From the IMG/VR virus record IMGVR_UViG_3300025889_000144, positions 1 through 56,582 of that record: a DNA stretch of 56,582 nucleotides. The stretch is one strand, 5' to 3'. The notes under the pieces were generated by a model that saw nothing but the letters and a program-made list of their open reading frames with translations, had not been told where the DNA came from and did not search any database. The position numbers and the translations under genes were made by a program. Every line of letters starts with the position of its first letter. Position 1 is the stretch's first letter. The stretch comes from a virus. This document shows, piece after piece, positions 1 to 6,275 of this stretch.

Positions 1-100
1 GTCATCATTTTGCGGCACAATTTCATAACCTTTGTGCGTTATGTGCGCACCCTAACTGACTTTAATTTCGGGTCAGTTTCCCAGAATTGCACTCTTTAGG

Positions 101-123
101 GGCCAGGTATTTCGTACCTGGTC
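101..123 (+). other. Stem-loop in leader
   Basis: GGCCAGGTA (101-109) pairs with TACCTGGTC (115-123) around a TTTCG loop, with one G-U pair. The downstream sequence is only mildly T-rich, so this is a weak terminator or an mRNA leader structure. Confidence 0.4.
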
Positions 124-167
124 TCTATTCGGGTGTGGTTAGTTTGTATTCGTGATCACGTTTGATC

Positions 168-233
168 ATGGTGCAAACCTTTGTTTCACTCTCTGAGTGT
201 GACGCTCTCCCTGTGCGTTACAATGCACACTGA
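168..233 (+). CDS. Possible 21-aa leader peptide
   Basis: The ATG at 168 lies in the TGATCATG context that marks starts of several real genes nearby, and is followed by 21 sense codons (MVQTFVSLSECD...) and TGA. It may be a leader peptide or chance. Only the motif supports it; no homologue is recognised. Confidence 0.25.
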   Translation: MVQTFVSLSECDALPVRYNAH

Positions 234-272
234 GGGCCTCTACCCTCACTATGTTCATTCCAGGTACATTGT

Positions 273-581
273 ATGACTGAATTGACAATTAGGACTAACA
301 ATCAGCCACGCCGGCTGTTGTTTGCTTGCGAGTTTTCTGGTGCTGAGCGTACCAAACTCCGCGAACAGTTTGATTGGATGAGCGATGACGAGTTTGACTC
401 TAATTGTTCATTCTTCAGGTACAAAGGTTACTACTACAACCTCGCTGACTTTATGCGAGTTGATGTAGCAAACGGCTCGCCTTTTGTAGGCTGGCACGGT
501 TACAGCTCCGACAGTTATTTCAGCGGTGTGCTGATCAAACTGTGCGGTGAAGATGTCATCGTTGGCCGTTATTGTTCCTGA
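273..581 (+). CDS. Small conserved early phage protein
   Basis: 102-aa protein of unknown function, rich in aromatic and acidic residues (FDWMSDDEF, YKGYYYNLADFMR), consistent with a small soluble globular protein; no membrane segment. It begins MTELT, as does the gene at 1345 (MTELT) and nearly the one at 2640 (MTEFT), so the 5' coding ends may be conserved for translation. It is first in a chain of small plus-strand genes. The general look is of small cyanophage proteins, but I cannot name a family. Confidence 0.75.
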   Translation: MTELTIRTNNQPRRLLFACEFSGAERTKLREQFDWMSDDEFDSNCSFFRYKGYYYNLADFMRVDVANGSPFVGWHGYSSDSYFSGVLIKLCGEDVIVGRYCS

Positions 582-614
582 GTTTAACTAACACAATCAC
601 ATCGCAATCTGATC

Positions 615-899
615 ATGTATTTCCAACACCTTTGCACACACAACGATCGCAACGGCAACCCTCGCCGTTTGTATGTTCTAGTTGTTGACGGTGAGCGTAT
701 CGCTGCATGGGATGAAGGCTACCTAGGCAATCTCGCTGTGCCAGGTATTTGGCGAGAAGCTGCATACAACGCCGAACATGTAGACTGCACAGTTACACTT
801 TATCGTGACCTAAAGCGTACACTTCCTTCACCTGATTGGGCGCATGATGTGCCGGGTTTTGCACACCTCCGCGAACATGTTACCGGTCGTTTCTTCTAA
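615..899 (+). CDS. Hypothetical small early protein
   Basis: 94-aa protein of unknown function. It starts at an ATG within TGATCATG, preceded by the C/A-rich junction sequence AACTAACACAATCAC and no Shine-Dalgarno. The N-terminal half (YVLVVDGERIAAWDEGYLG) looks like a short beta-rich fold. No catalytic motif or membrane helix is evident. Confidence 0.7.
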   Translation: MYFQHLCTHNDRNGNPRRLYVLVVDGERIAAWDEGYLGNLAVPGIWREAAYNAEHVDCTVTLYRDLKRTLPSPDWAHDVPGFAHLREHVTGRFF

Positions 900-923
900 C
901 TTCTGTTCATTCTCTGCCTGATC

Positions 924-1088
924 ATGATTTACTACATCAACCGCCACGCTGGCCGTTATCACGAAACTGTCGATGAGTTTGCATCACGTTCTGAGGCAGA
1001 TCGTATGTGCAAAGAGTATCAATTCGGCGAGCACGGTAGAGCTTACTTCTACGTCTCTCGTGTAGCACGTCCTAACTGGACTGTTTGA
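924..1088 (+). CDS. 54-aa protein, paralogue of the 2771 gene
   Basis: Begins MIYYINRHAG and starts at an ATG in a TGATCATG context. Its core (YYI-R, ETVDEF-SR-EA, EYQ, Y-SR, W near the end) matches the protein at 2771-2941 along its whole length, so the two are paralogues. Conservation of the spaced residues argues that this very short frame is truly coding. Function unknown; the compact alpha/beta pattern and lack of motifs suggest a protein-binding early gene product. Confidence 0.7.
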   Translation: MIYYINRHAGRYHETVDEFASRSEADRMCKEYQFGEHGRAYFYVSRVARPNWTV

Positions 1089-1116
1089 AATTAACTAACA
1101 CCATCGCAATCTGATC

Positions 1117-1305
1117 ATGCAAACTCTTTACATCTACGACCCTCGCTATTCAGTTCACATCAACCAACCAACTACATTCACTTATTCGGAGGCAACTTGT
1201 GCTGCAGCTGCTGCAGTTCGTAGGGGCAGAGCGTATGAACTGTGGGAGAACGGCCGCATGGTTGCTAAAGGTGGGCCGTCTAGTTCATTGGCTTCTGTGC
1301 TTTAA
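1117..1305 (+). CDS. Hypothetical small early protein
   Basis: 62-aa protein with an alanine-rich central helix (EATCAAAAAVRRGRAYELW). The start lies in TGATCATG after the junction repeat AACTAACACCATCGCAATC, which closely repeats the leader of the gene at 615. Function unknown. Confidence 0.65.
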   Translation: MQTLYIYDPRYSVHINQPTTFTYSEATCAAAAAVRRGRAYELWENGRMVAKGGPSSSLASVL

Positions 1306-1344
1306 CAACTAACACCAACACAACAGTTTCACAGGTGAATCATC

Positions 1345-1596
1345 ATGACTGAACTGACAACCGTCTGGCCTATCGAACCCCTCACACCTGAGGTTGTACT
1401 AACACCTATCGCCTTCAAAGATGTACCTGTAGGTGCAGAGTTTTGGTGGGGAAATTATCTCCCACAGCGTTGTAACTGGGGCATGAAGCGTTCTAGTAGG
1501 ACTGCAGATTGGCTGCCACTTGTGCACAATCAGTTCACTGGAAGTAAGACGTGGAGCTACTGGCGTTCTAACGAAACTGTCTACATCGTCCGCTAA
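1345..1596 (+). CDS. Small conserved early phage protein (MTELT N-terminus)
   Basis: 83-aa protein. The segment FKDVPVGAEFWWGNYLPQRC then KRSSRTADW and SYWRSNETVYI gives a dense Trp/aromatic pattern typical of a small beta-sheet protein. An AGGTG 11-14 nt upstream may serve as a weak SD, unlike its neighbours. Its stop codon is part of the next junction repeat (TAACTAACACCAACAC). No function is recognised. Confidence 0.7.
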   Translation: MTELTTVWPIEPLTPEVVLTPIAFKDVPVGAEFWWGNYLPQRCNWGMKRSSRTADWLPLVHNQFTGSKTWSYWRSNETVYIVR

Positions 1597-1619
1597 CTAA
1601 CACCAACACAATCATCACC

Positions 1620-1931
1620 ATGGCACACACAATCGACACAGATGCAGTTCGCGAACTAGAACTGTACGCTCTCAACTTCTCAGGCGCTCACTACAACACA
1701 GTGGGCAAGACTCTATCGAAGTTTTATCAGAAAGGCACGTTCAGTTTGGATCGTGCGATTGCATACATCGAGCGTTATCTGTTAGTTCCTGCAGCTAAAG
1801 ACTACAAACTGTGCAACGGCTCTATGTCTACATCGTGGAACCAAATGTTTCCCAAGCCCGAAAGACTTGTGGCTGCAGAATCTATCGCCCACGCTTTTGT
1901 TTCTGAGTTTCGTTTAGGTAACTTCTGGTAA
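1620..1931 (+). CDS. Hypothetical early protein, helical
   Basis: 103-aa mostly helical protein (DAVRELELYALNFSGAHYNT). It starts after the SD-less leader CCAACACAATCATCACC. The next gene begins 2 nt after its stop (TAACCATG). No family is recognised. Confidence 0.7.
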   Translation: MAHTIDTDAVRELELYALNFSGAHYNTVGKTLSKFYQKGTFSLDRAIAYIERYLLVPAAKDYKLCNGSMSTSWNQMFPKPERLVAAESIAHAFVSEFRLGNFW

Positions 1932-1933
1932 CC

Positions 1934-2128
1934 ATGACTATCACTAACTTCAACGCAGATCGTGACTTCTTGCGTCGCATGATTCGTGCCTACGAACAAG
2001 ATCTCTTACAGCTAATTAGTGAAACTCCAGATCATCCCGGTGGTGATTGGGCAAAGGATCATCTAGCGACCCTTGAGTATCTTCGCGGCAAAACATTTTC
2101 CGACCGCACGCAAACTATCACCTTCTGA
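1934..2128 (+). CDS. Hypothetical small early protein
   Basis: 64-aa helical, charged protein (DFLRRMIRAYEQDLLQLISE) with a short amphipathic helix pair. It sits 2 nt after the previous gene, and its stop forms the first half of TGATCATG with the next start, so translation is probably coupled. Confidence 0.65.
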   Translation: MTITNFNADRDFLRRMIRAYEQDLLQLISETPDHPGGDWAKDHLATLEYLRGKTFSDRTQTITF

Positions 2129-2130
2129 TC

Positions 2131-2319
2131 ATGACACTCAAAACACGCAATCAACCACTCAAACCTATCCCTTCTTTCAACTTCGTTAATCGCAGGGAGA
2201 TCGACTACATCCTGGCTTCACTACAACTAATGGCTGAGTCTGGCCAGGTTGATCCTGTGGAGCAGGAAGCCTTCACTAACTTGCTTGATTCCTTCCAGAT
2301 CTTTGCACTATCAGTATGA
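2131..2319 (+). CDS. Hypothetical small early protein
   Basis: 62-aa protein; the C-terminal two thirds is a predicted helical hairpin (REIDYILASLQLMAESGQVD). The start is in TGATCATG and the end overlaps the next start by 4 nt (ATGA), so it is translationally coupled on both sides. Function unknown. Confidence 0.65.
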   Translation: MTLKTRNQPLKPIPSFNFVNRREIDYILASLQLMAESGQVDPVEQEAFTNLLDSFQIFALSV

Positions 2320-2522
2320 AACAGACAACTAACCTTCAACGCGAACAGTCCCACGCGATTGATCTGTGGACACTGCTACATGATGCAGAGCAAATTGTCA
2401 TTAACCATGACTATCTCCACCCTCGTATGCACCAGCGTCTGACTGATCTTATGAAGATCGTTGAGACTTACCAAACTGCAGTAGAACACCAACTCGAACA
2501 ACTAGCAGAGTACGAACCATGA
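2316..2522 (+). CDS. Hypothetical small early protein
   Basis: 68-aa helical protein (HAIDLWTLLHDAEQIVINHD). ATGA overlaps exist at both ends. It is somewhat similar in size and helical pattern to the preceding protein, but I see no clear paralogy. Function unknown. Confidence 0.65.
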   Translation: MKQTTNLQREQSHAIDLWTLLHDAEQIVINHDYLHPRMHQRLTDLMKIVETYQTAVEHQLEQLAEYEP

Positions 2523-2647
2523 TCGACTACGAACAACTTGCACAGGAATCTGCACTATTTCCTTGGCTGGATTCTGATTGTATGAGTGACTCCTACGAGG
2601 AGATCATGTTTAACAACAACTACATCGAGATTGACGAAGATGACTGA
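2519..2647 (+). CDS. 42-aa acidic microprotein
   Basis: Starts at an ATG overlapping the previous stop (ATGA) and ends with an acidic tail (EIDEDD). It overlaps the next gene by 8 nt. It contains about a dozen acidic residues and almost no basic ones, so it could be a charge-mimic or inhibitor, but that is inference. The tight coupling to neighbours is the main support that it is coding. Confidence 0.55.
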   Translation: MIDYEQLAQESALFPWLDSDCMSDSYEEIMFNNNYIEIDEDD

Positions 2648-2774
2648 ATTCACAGCTGTATTAAACGAAGACAATCTGTTCGACATCTTTATCGACGGCG
2701 AACTTTGTTACTACAGCTTCGACAGTCAAGATCTAAAAGATTTTGCAGAAGACTTCATCGAATCGAACAAATGA
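2640..2774 (+). CDS. 44-aa acidic hypothetical protein
   Basis: The ATG at 2640 is chosen (MTEFTAVLNEDN) because an upstream in-frame GTG at 2586 would extend through the 42-aa gene with low-quality sequence. The protein is acidic (DGELCYYSFDSQDLKDFAED). ATGA overlap with the next gene. Function unknown. Confidence 0.6.
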   Translation: MTEFTAVLNEDNLFDIFIDGELCYYSFDSQDLKDFAEDFIESNK

Positions 2775-2941
2775 CTTACTACATCCAACGCCGATCAATC
2801 AACCACAACTACTTAGAAACTGTGGATGAGTTTGAGTCTCGCAAGGAGGCTAATGCCACGCTGCATGAGTATCAGCTCTGTGACTATTCGGCTCACTATT
2901 ACATCAGCTCGCGGTGCTGCAAAGCTTGGCGGGAGTCGTAA
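2771..2941 (+). CDS. 56-aa protein, paralogue of the 924 gene
   Basis: Begins MTYYIQRRSI and shares the YYI-R, ETVDEF-SR-EA, EYQ and YYISSR...W pattern with the protein at 924-1088. The upstream in-frame start at 2705 is rejected because it lies deep inside the previous gene. It closes the first early gene chain; the stop lies in a GGGAG/CTCCC hairpin (2931-2946) followed by CTTT, a weak terminator candidate. Confidence 0.7.
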   Translation: MTYYIQRRSINHNYLETVDEFESRKEANATLHEYQLCDYSAHYYISSRCCKAWRES

Positions 2942-2976
2942 CTCCCCTTTGATAAACACAAACGAGAGCTATCCCT

Positions 2977-2995
2977 CCCGCTAACGCGGGGCGAC
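2977..2995 (+). repeat. CCCGC-loop-GCGGG hairpin + GCGAC, copy 1
   Basis: CCCGC (2977-2981), loop TAAC, GCGGG (2986-2990), then GCGAC and a CA-rich tail. The same element with a TTC loop occurs at 3872-3889. Confidence 0.55.
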
Positions 2996-3008
2996 CGCAC
3001 ACAGCGCC

Positions 3009-3036
3009 TTGACTGTTCCGACAGGCATGGTATAGT
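3009..3036 (+). promoter_or_regulatory. Sigma70-type promoter
   Basis: TTGACT (-35, 3009-3014), 16-nt spacer, TATAGT (-10, 3031-3036). It lies 56 nt upstream of the ATG at 3092 and follows the end of the first gene chain, so it probably drives the second group of small genes using the host RNA polymerase. Confidence 0.7.
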
Positions 3037-3091
3037 GTGCGGGGCTCCTGCCCTTTTCATTTTCTTCTACGGTCATCATTTTCTCATCACA

Positions 3092-3313
3092 ATGGACAGC
3101 TTCCCTTACGACATCTACGAGCTTGGTTATCACAGTCTTGCATACCATGCACTTGCACGCTTTAAGCAACTGCTGCAGCGGGACATGATGATGCCGCCTG
3201 ACATTGCCGAACAAATTGAGGACAACATCATTCCCGCACTTGAGTACATCGACGGGTGGGAACCAACTGATGCACAAATTCAAGCTCACATCGACTCACG
3301 AGGCATGATCTGA
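3092..3313 (+). CDS. Hypothetical early protein, helical
   Basis: 73-aa acidic, helical protein (FPYDIYELGYHSLAYHALAR). The ATG at 3092 is preferred to a GTG at 3035 because 3035 overlaps the promoter -10 and the extra residues are low quality. It is the first gene after the promoter; the leader GTCATCATTTTCTCATCACA has no SD and its first half repeats the first bases of the window. TGATG overlap with the next gene. Confidence 0.7.
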   Translation: MDSFPYDIYELGYHSLAYHALARFKQLLQRDMMMPPDIAEQIEDNIIPALEYIDGWEPTDAQIQAHIDSRGMI

Positions 3314-3504
3314 TGATTCAACTAATCGTTGACGATGAGTTTGGCGTACCCTTCGCCATTGACACCTTCCTAACCATTGATGACGCTAAAGATGCACTTA
3401 ACCAGCTGGAGTGTTCACTCGAAGACTGTGTAACTTCAGCCCGTGCAAACTACCTTATGTGTGCCATCGACCAACTGAAACAATCCATCGCGGAGTATGA
3501 GTAA
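3313..3504 (+). CDS. Hypothetical small early protein
   Basis: 63-aa acidic protein: a short beta start (IQLIVDDEFGVPFAIDTF) followed by two helices. It is coupled to neighbours by a 1-nt TGATG overlap upstream and an 8-nt overlap downstream. Function unknown. Confidence 0.65.
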   Translation: MIQLIVDDEFGVPFAIDTFLTIDDAKDALNQLECSLEDCVTSARANYLMCAIDQLKQSIAEYE

Positions 3505-3871
3505 GCAGATGATCACCGTACAAACAAACCATGGCACATTCAAAGTGCCCGCTAAATACGTAGGCGAAGCCCTCGCAGTCCACCGCCCCGTCGTCGGTTT
3601 CAACAAATTAAGCACCAAGCCGCGACGCTGGGCAATCACCCACCTAGGTTCAGGTTTGGTTGCTGGTTGGTTTGATGGTCCGATGCGCGACGCTATCCAA
3701 CTAGCTAAGTGCTGGGATCTTACCTTTCGTGATGAGCTCCCTGGTCCTGACCCTAACGCTAAAGAGTGGGTGCGTAAGGATAAGTGGAAGCGCCAACTTA
3801 ACGGAGACGAACCTATCGCATCGCCTGATTCGTTTGAAGCTGTACTAGCCGACTACGAGGCAAACTCCTAA
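3497..3871 (+). CDS. Hypothetical early protein, basic
   Basis: 124-aa protein with several Trp and basic residues (KPRRWAITHLGSGLVAGWF; KEWVRKDKWKRQL). It resembles small nucleic-acid or protein-binding phage early proteins, but no fold is recognised. Last gene of its chain; a GC-rich hairpin starts one base after its stop. Confidence 0.7.
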   Translation: MSKQMITVQTNHGTFKVPAKYVGEALAVHRPVVGFNKLSTKPRRWAITHLGSGLVAGWFDGPMRDAIQLAKCWDLTFRDELPGPDPNAKEWVRKDKWKRQLNGDEPIASPDSFEAVLADYEANS

Positions 3872-3889
3872 CCCGCTTCGCGGGGCGAC
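3872..3889 (+). repeat. CCCGC-loop-GCGGG hairpin + GCGAC, copy 2
   Basis: CCCGC (3872-3876), loop TTC, GCGGG (3880-3884), GCGAC. Second copy of the element at 2977. It directly follows a stop codon but has no T-tract, so an mRNA-stabilising or processing hairpin is as likely as a terminator. Confidence 0.55.
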
Positions 3890-3913
3890 TCACACAATTA
3901 CACCAACATCACC

Positions 3914-4279
3914 ATGCGTACCATTGAAAAGAAGATGCTCAGCGCCATCATCGAGCGCAAGAACTTCAGCCTTGCTAACACTCGCGTCGAATGTATCCAC
4001 TTCCCTCATCCTGTGGACAAGGGAGATCGCATCATCGACCGCTGCAATGTCTACTTGCACAACAGTCTTATCGCCACAGTGACTCCTGATGATGTAACTG
4101 TGAACAACTGTGGCTATCGCACTAGCACAACTAAGTCGCGAATCAGCACCATTCTTCGTGAGTTCTGTGGCGCTGGTGTCTCACAATCTAATTTTGAGTG
4201 GTATCTAACTACTCGTGACAACGTGATCCACATGGAGGACCGGCGAGATTACACTGTTGAGCGGATTCCCCTTCATTGA
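3914..4279 (+). CDS. Conserved cyanophage-type hypothetical protein
   Basis: 121-aa protein. The arrangement MRTIEKKMLSAI..., N-T-V/R, VYLHNSLIATV, then NCGYRTSTTKSRISTILREF and a C-terminal NFEWYL is, from memory, the pattern of a small protein found in many cyanophages (N-terminal helix, central hairpin, TTKSR helix). Function unknown. Leader ACACCAACATCACC, no SD. TGATG overlap with the next gene. Confidence 0.75.
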   Translation: MRTIEKKMLSAIIERKNFSLANTRVECIHFPHPVDKGDRIIDRCNVYLHNSLIATVTPDDVTVNNCGYRTSTTKSRISTILREFCGAGVSQSNFEWYLTTRDNVIHMEDRRDYTVERIPLH

Positions 4280-4524
4280 TGAGTCTCCCGAGCCTGAGAA
4301 CAAATCAACGAAACATTCTCCGCCTAGTCGCCCAACACGAACAACGTAACCCTGGCGAACCTTGCTACCTCGGCAAAGTTACAGCCAGTCGCCGCAACGT
4401 CTTCCTAAAGGCAGTTGGCTCACTCGAAGAAAGACAACTAATCGAGATAGAACGAGTCGGCTCGAACTTCCAAGCTTGGAAAATCAAACTACTCATCCCA
4501 ATCGACCAAATTATCCCAGCTTAA
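4279..4524 (+). CDS. Small winged-helix-like DNA-binding protein
   Basis: 81-aa protein with a helix-turn-helix-like order: NQRNILRLVAQHEQR, a recognition-type helix near SRRNVFLKAVGSLEERQLI, and a wing-like IEIERVGSNFQAWKI. This fits a small winged-helix transcription factor. The ATG at 4279 overlaps the preceding stop; an in-frame TTG 3 nt earlier is less likely. Fold assignment is inference. Confidence 0.65.
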   Translation: MSLPSLRTNQRNILRLVAQHEQRNPGEPCYLGKVTASRRNVFLKAVGSLEERQLIEIERVGSNFQAWKIKLLIPIDQIIPA

Positions 4525-4526
4525 TT

Positions 4527-4691
4527 ATGATGGCACCCTTCTCCAAACGTCGATTTGCTGAGACTGCGATCCTGTTGGCCGCAACGATCGCCTTTGCTGC
4601 AGCCATCAGGACAGGCGACACGCAAAGATCTCACAGCATTCAGTGTCCATTTGCACCAAACGGCAAACCTTATTTCGCTCCTGGCTGCTAA
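4527..4691 (+). CDS. 54-aa membrane or secreted peptide
   Basis: The ATG-ATG start follows the previous stop (TAA) by 3 nt. A basic N-terminus (KRR) precedes one hydrophobic helix (AETAILLAATIAFAAAI, residues 11-27), then a polar tail with two Cys. It looks like a signal-anchor or secreted small protein. A longer in-frame extension to 4362 is rejected because it overlaps the winged-helix gene. A role in membrane takeover or superinfection exclusion is speculation. Confidence 0.6.
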   Translation: MMAPFSKRRFAETAILLAATIAFAAAIRTGDTQRSHSIQCPFAPNGKPYFAPGC

Positions 4692-4713
4692 GCTTCAGTG
4701 CTGCTGATCTCTT

Positions 4714-4884
4714 GTGACCTACCCAATCACAGTTACATTGCAATCACAAATCTCACAGAAGCACATCGAGTACACAAATGTTTCCCCTGCAACGTTACTG
4801 GCGGTCGTAAAGGGCTCAAAGTCCAAGCCAGCCAAAGAGCTAGCCGCCAGGCTCATCCCCATTCTTGAGGATCTCAGCAAATGA
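4714..4884 (+). CDS. 56-aa hypothetical protein
   Basis: Opens with GTG (TYPITVTLQSQISQKHIEY) and overlaps the next ATG by 4 nt (ATGA). The C-terminal helix (KPAKELAARLIPILEDLSK) is amphipathic. Short, but the coupled overlap and clean codon pattern support it. Confidence 0.55.
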   Translation: MTYPITVTLQSQISQKHIEYTNVSPATLLAVVKGSKSKPAKELAARLIPILEDLSK

Positions 4885-4994
4885 AGTTCACTCTCCTCCT
4901 CGCGTCGCTTAGCCTTCTCCTGTTAAGCCCTGTGGCTCACGGTAATCACTCCCACGATGCCCAGGAAACTCATCTAGATCAATGTCAGAACTGA
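4881..4994 (+). CDS. 37-aa secreted His-rich micropeptide
   Basis: Starts MKFTLLLASLSLLLLSPVAH: one basic residue, a Leu-rich hydrophobic core and an Ala-His-Gly-like cleavage region around residue 21, a textbook signal peptide. The mature part would be about 16 residues with two His and one Cys (NHSHDAQETHLDQCQN). It overlaps both neighbours (ATGA upstream, 13 nt downstream). Export to the periplasm is inferred; function unknown. Confidence 0.55.
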   Translation: MKFTLLLASLSLLLLSPVAHGNHSHDAQETHLDQCQN

Positions 4995-5182
4995 GCTTCA
5001 CAAAGGATGAAATCCTGACGCTGCGCCGAGCGCTCAACGCTCTGGTGGTTAGGCAGGAACTCAACTCGTTGGCTGCTTCTGAGCCTATGAAGCGGGAGAT
5101 TGAATCAACTCTCAACGATCTACACAAACTAGACATCAAACTATTACAACTAAAACCTTCATGCTCCTGTCTCGCGCAATAG
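4982..5182 (+). CDS. 66-aa helical hypothetical protein
   Basis: Highly helical, charged protein (SFTKDEILTLRRALNALVVR) with a Cys-rich end (CSCLAQ). Overlaps the next ATG by 22 nt. Possibly a coiled-coil dimer; no function recognised. Confidence 0.6.
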   Translation: MSELSFTKDEILTLRRALNALVVRQELNSLAASEPMKREIESTLNDLHKLDIKLLQLKPSCSCLAQ

Positions 5183-5478
5183 AACCCTTCGCTAAGTTCA
5201 ACCCCCGCGAAGTCTCCTGTACAACACTCTTTATCTTTCTAGCTGTAGGGGAGTCTCCTGAGGGGCTCCTCCAAACAGACATCGCTCGCAAGCTAGGTAT
5301 CCCGAAGAGTTCTGTCTCGCGTAACTGTGGGATCTTAGATTCACAAACTCAGAAAGGTGACCCCGGCATGGGCCTGGTAAACCGTGAGCCTTGGCACGCA
5401 GATCAAAGGATCAAGCTGGTGAAACTTACAGCAAAAGGACGTGAACTCTTTGATGAAATTCACAGTCACCTAGGCTAG
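5161..5478 (+). CDS. MarR-like winged-helix regulator
   Basis: 105-aa protein with a MarR-type winged helix: VSCTTLFIFLAVGESPEGL (first helix and strand), TDIARKLGIPKSSVSRNCGIL (HTH, residues about 39-59), wing VNREPWHADQRIKLVKLTAKG, and a C-terminal helix. It lacks the long dimerisation helices of full MarR proteins. Probably a phage transcription regulator that binds a palindromic operator; target unknown. It is 24 nt upstream of dcd. Confidence 0.8.
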   Translation: MLLSRAIEPFAKFNPREVSCTTLFIFLAVGESPEGLLQTDIARKLGIPKSSVSRNCGILDSQTQKGDPGMGLVNREPWHADQRIKLVKLTAKGRELFDEIHSHLG

Positions 5479-5502
5479 TCTCGCTGGAGTTTCATTACTC
5501 CT

Positions 5503-6018
5503 GTGGTCTTACCTGATTGGCGGATTAAGGCGCTGTGCGAAGGCGGCATGATTGAGCCCTTCAATCCCACGCTGATCAACCCCGCCAGTCTTGACGTGAC
5601 GCTGGGCACCAACCTTTATGTTGAGACTGAGGAAGGGGGATTGCTCCCCCTGGAGATCTCAGGTCACACCAGAGAGAATCCCTTTCTGCTCAGGCCTAAC
5701 GAATTTATCTTGGCTGAAACAGCTGAGACTTTTAACATCCCTGACTTCATCTCGGCGCAGTTCGTACTCAAGTCTTCGCTGGCTCGTGCTGGTCTGGAGC
5801 ACTTACTCGCAGGCTACATCGATCCCGGTTTCAACAACTCCGTTCTAACTTTGGAGTTTAAGAACGCTAAACAATTCTCGTCTTTCCCACTCTGGCCCGG
5901 TATGCGGTGCGGACAGATCGTCTTCACTGAGATGGCTGAGGCGCCTCAAGCAAGCTACAGATACACAGGGCGCTACAACGGAGATGCAAAAGTCTCACGT
6001 AGTAAGGGGCTCCTGTAA
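5503..6018 (+). CDS. dcd: dCTP deaminase (Dcd/Dut family)
   Basis: 171-aa trimeric-fold nucleotide enzyme expected to deaminate dCTP to dUTP, possibly also hydrolysing dUTP to dUMP for thymidylate synthesis by ThyX. The family signature is clear: IEPFNPTLINPASLDVTLG near the start, KSSLARAGL (90-98), IDPGFNN (106-112), LTLEFKN with the general-base Glu at 118, and WPGMRCGQIVF. GTG start at 5503, giving the usual VLPDWRIKAL N-terminus. Mono- versus bifunctional activity cannot be settled from sequence. Confidence 0.92.
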   Translation: MVLPDWRIKALCEGGMIEPFNPTLINPASLDVTLGTNLYVETEEGGLLPLEISGHTRENPFLLRPNEFILAETAETFNIPDFISAQFVLKSSLARAGLEHLLAGYIDPGFNNSVLTLEFKNAKQFSSFPLWPGMRCGQIVFTEMAEAPQASYRYTGRYNGDAKVSRSKGLL

Positions 6019-6275
6019 GTCCTGAGGCTTAAGTGCCTCGCAACAAACTCAGACACAAATGAGAAAGATAAATACTACATACGCTGTCTAGTTTTGTTGC
6101 TAATGTTTTATTTAGAAAAAGTTTCTTTCTTAAGAAAAGTTGCAATAACTACACCCCCGTGTCACCAAAGATAAATCCCTGCGCAGGGGTTGACAGGGTG
6201 CGCAGGAGAATGTACATTGCTCTGCATGGGCGGCACCGGCCCTTAACGCGGTGCGTTCCCTCTGCATCACATCAA
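6019..6275 (+). other. AT-rich intergenic region with promoter and leader
   Basis: Holds a GAGGC/GCCTC hairpin after dcd (6024-6039), an AT-rich stretch (about 6058-6150), then the palindrome CCCTGCGCAGGG (about 6177-6188) directly upstream of a strong -35, and a GCACCG/CGGTGC hairpin (6233-6254) in the mRNA leader. A 171-codon frame from 6159 is not accepted as coding before 6276. Confidence 0.55.
6190..6218 (+). promoter_or_regulatory. Strong sigma70-type promoter
   Basis: Consensus -35 TTGACA (6190-6195), exactly 17 nt, then TACATT (6213-6218). It lies 58 nt upstream of the ATG at 6276 and likely drives the 6276-11240 operon. The palindrome immediately upstream of the -35 may be an operator. 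Confidence 0.75.

Larger units (their letters stand above)
1..272. other. Leader region upstream of first small gene
   Basis: No sizeable gene is visible. The stretch holds a 9-bp stem-loop (101-123), a TGATCATG start motif at 163-170 and GTGC/GCAC inverted sequences near 213-228. GTCATCATTTT at 1-11 recurs at 3072-3082, just before the gene at 3092, so the window may begin inside a similar leader. A TACAAT at 219-224 could be a -10 box, but I see no convincing -35. Confidence 0.5.

Noticed and set aside
6159-6275. N-terminal extension of the 6276 gene to a GTG at 6159
   Set aside because: It would include the promoter and the leader hairpin; the residues are low quality.
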